A DNA stretch of 64,000 nucleotides from Clostridiales bacterium (GTDB lineage: Bacteria > Bacillota > Clostridia > Christensenellales > Aristaeellaceae), in NCBI GenBank assembly GCA_015056315.1, contig SVGN01000001.1:186001-250000 (forward strand), read 5' to 3'. The position numbers were made by a program, and so were the translations under genes. Positions 62,410 to 64,000 of the stretch are shown here, piece by piece; position 1 is the stretch's first letter, and every line of letters starts with the position of its first letter. Below the pieces are notes generated by a model. It saw only the letters and a program-made list of their open reading frames with translations, ran no database searches and was not told the origin of the DNA.

Positions 62410-64000
62410 ATGAACCGTGATTTGGCGAAACAGAAGGCAGAAGCGCTGGTAGCGCAGATGACAGTAGAAGAGGTGGCCAGCCAGCTCCGCTTCGATGCAC
62501 CCGCCATCGAGCGTCTGGGCGTACCGGCATACAATTGGTGGAACGAGGCCCTGCACGGCGTGGCCCGCGCAGGCGTAGCCACCAGCTTCCCCCAGGCCAT
62601 CGGCATTGCTGCGGCTTTTGATCCTCAGCTGGTAAAGGAGCTTGGCGATATTGCCGCCACCGAAGGCCGTGCCAAGTATAACGCTTCCGCCCGCCATGGC
62701 GACCGGGATATTTACAAGGGCCTCACCTTCTGGTCTCCCAACGTGAACATTTTCCGCGATCCCCGCTGGGGCCGCGGCCATGAGACCTACGGCGAAGATC
62801 CTTACCTCACCTCCCGCTTGGGTGTTGCCTATGTGCAGGGCCTGCAGGGCGATGGGGAAGTGCTCAAGTCTGCTGCCTGTGCCAAGCACTTTGCGGTGCA
62901 CTCCGGCCCCGAGGCGCTGCGCCATGAGTTCAATGCCGTATCCGATAAGAAGGATATGGCCGAGACCTACCTGCCCGCCTTCAAGGCGCTGGTACAGGAA
63001 GCCAAGGTGGAATCTGTCATGGGTGCCTACAACCGCACCAACGACGAGCCCTGCTGCGGCAGCAAGGCGCTGATGGTTGATACCCTGCGCGGTGAGTGGG
63101 GCTTCGAAGGCCACTATGTATCCGACTGCTGGGCCATCCGCGATTTCCACGAGGCACATCACGTGACCGATACCCCCGAAGAATCCGCCGCGCTGGCTCT
63201 GAAAATGGGCTGCGACGTCAACTGTGGCAACACCTATCTTTACATGATGAAGGCCTACGAGAAGGGCCTGGTCACCGAAGAGCAGCTGCGCACCTCCGCG
63301 GTACGCCTCTTCACCACCCGCTACCTGCTGGGCATCATGGAAGGCAGTGAGTTCGACAGCATCCCCTACACGAAGGTAGAGTGCGCCGAGCACATCGCCA
63401 AGGCACGGGAAGCCACCGAGAAGAGCTGCGTGCTCCTCAAAAACGACGGTCTCCTGCCTCTGGATGCTTCCAAACTCAAGACCGTTGGTGTGATCGGCCC
63501 CAATGCCAATAACCGTGTTTCCCTCATTGGTAACTACCACGGCACCTCTTCCCGTTACATCACTGTGCTGGAAGGCCTGCAGGATGCTTTGGGCGACGAT
63601 GTACGCGTGCTCTATTCCGAAGGCTGCCACCTGTTCAAGGATCGCGTTGAGAACCTTGGCATGGCCAACGACCGTATCTCCGAAGCACTCACCGTTGCGG
63701 AAGAATCCGACGTGGTGGTGCTGGTGGTGGGTCTGGACGAGACAATGGAAGGCGAGCAGGGTGATACCGGTAATGCCGATGCCTCCGGCGATAAGCTGAG
63801 CCTGCTGCTCTCCGAGACTCAGCGCACCATGATGGATGCTGTTCTCAGCGTGGGCAAGCCCACCGTCATCTGCCTGATGGCTGGCAGCTCCATCGACCTG
63901 GGCGCTGCTGCCGACAAGGCAAACGCCGTTCTTCTGGGCTGGTATCCCGGTGCCCGCGGCGGTAAGACCATTGCCGATATCCTGCTGGGCAAGCTGTCTC
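62410..64000 (+). CDS. GH3 family glycosidase (beta-glucosidase/beta-xylosidase type), 5' part
   Basis: The frame is open to the window end, with 530 residues visible. N-terminal GH3 barrel: AYNWWNEALHGVARAG, FWSPNVNIFRDPRWGRGHETYGEDPYLTSRLG, KHFAVHSGPE, and the nucleophile D239 in YVSDCWAI. The alpha/beta sandwich domain begins about residue 355 (EKSCVLLKNDGLLPL, VGVIGPNA). No signal peptide, so intracellular. ATG 62410 has AAAGGAG 8 nt upstream. The WNEALHG element is common in xylan-degrading GH3 enzymes, but beta-glucosidase is possible. The family usually has 700 or more residues. Confidence 0.92.
   Translation, partial: MNRDLAKQKAEALVAQMTVEEVASQLRFDAPAIERLGVPAYNWWNEALHGVARAGVATSFPQAIGIAAAFDPQLVKELGDIAATEGRAKYNASARHGDRDIYKGLTFWSPNVNIFRDPRWGRGHETYGEDPYLTSRLGVAYVQGLQGDGEVLKSAACAKHFAVHSGPEALRHEFNAVSDKKDMAETYLPAFKALVQEAKVESVMGAYNRTNDEPCCGSKALMVDTLRGEWGFEGHYVSDCWAIRDFHEAHHVTDTPEESAALALKMGCDVNCGNTYLYMMKAYEKGLVTEEQLRTSAVRLFTTRYLLGIMEGSEFDSIPYTKVECAEHIAKAREATEKSCVLLKNDGLLPLDASKLKTVGVIGPNANNRVSLIGNYHGTSSRYITVLEGLQDALGDDVRVLYSEGCHLFKDRVENLGMANDRISEALTVAEESDVVVLVVGLDETMEGEQGDTGNADASGDKLSLLLSETQRTMMDAVLSVGKPTVICLMAGSSIDLGAAADKANAVLLGWYPGARGGKTIADILLGKLS

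Overview
The window is 64 kb of a moderately GC-rich genome from the Firmicutes, most likely an uncultured Clostridia of gut type. This rests on the gene content: a ctsR-mcsA-mcsB-clpC operon, a Spo0A-type protein, a GerMN protein, the mrfA-mrfB pair, an NFACT (RqcH/FbpA-type) protein, a LytTR-DUF3021 pair, intracellular plant/mucin glycosidases and very regular AGGAGG ribosome binding sites. No rRNA, tRNA, CRISPR array or prophage was seen. Genes are closely packed, many overlapping by ATGA or TGATG. Promoters of the form TTGNNN-N16/18-TATAAT, often with an extended TGC before the -10, and strong hairpin terminators divide the transcription units clearly.

Layout. 1-8941: 3' part of a comM/yifB ATPase, then dprA-topA-trmFO, a secreted hydrolase-like protein, and hslV-hslU (DNA processing, tRNA modification, proteolysis). 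8980-13905: an mtaD-type deaminase and three GT4 glycosyltransferases. 13897-16196 (minus): a proline-rich small protein, a secreted protein and a YitT membrane protein. 16448-20194: GH29 alpha-L-fucosidase and GH31 alpha-xylosidase. 20332-24907: a surface-polysaccharide O-acetylation unit (MBOAT, DHHW protein, RCC1-like protein), the last two with Pro-Thr-Glu linkers. 24988-26178: an M20 amidohydrolase whose ribosome binding site lies inside a terminator-like hairpin. 26234-32494: a divergent pair consisting of a membrane protein with Rossmann-like (RCK-type) domains and a RyR-like domain, and a TIR-transmembrane-beta-propeller protein, followed by a small secreted protein. 32650-39660: an orphan glycosidase-like protein, an SPL-type radical SAM enzyme, a TPR protein and mrfB/mrfA. 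39849-41592: LytTR regulator, DUF3021 protein, CPBP protease. 41639-46236: clpC, mcsB, mcsA, ctsR with a CtsR operator. 46461-49870: beta-phosphoglucomutase and the tldD/tldE pair. 49922-50650: an IS200-type element. 50651-55987: GNAT, NFACT, GerMN, a Spo0A homologue and an M14 peptidase. 56134-58626: metal efflux ATPase, separate HMA chaperone and ArsR/SmtB repressor. 58762-64000: Cof-type HAD phosphatase, ROK repressor, cysteine desulfurase and the 5' part of a GH3 glycosidase.

The points most worth following up are the TIR / RyR-like divergent pair, which looks like a signalling or defence module; a Spo0A homologue in which the phospho-acceptor Asp56 is Asn; an alpha/beta hydrolase-like protein whose nucleophile Ser position is Gly; and several compact regulatory arrangements (ribosome binding site inside a hairpin, interlocked divergent promoters, leader attenuator-like hairpins).
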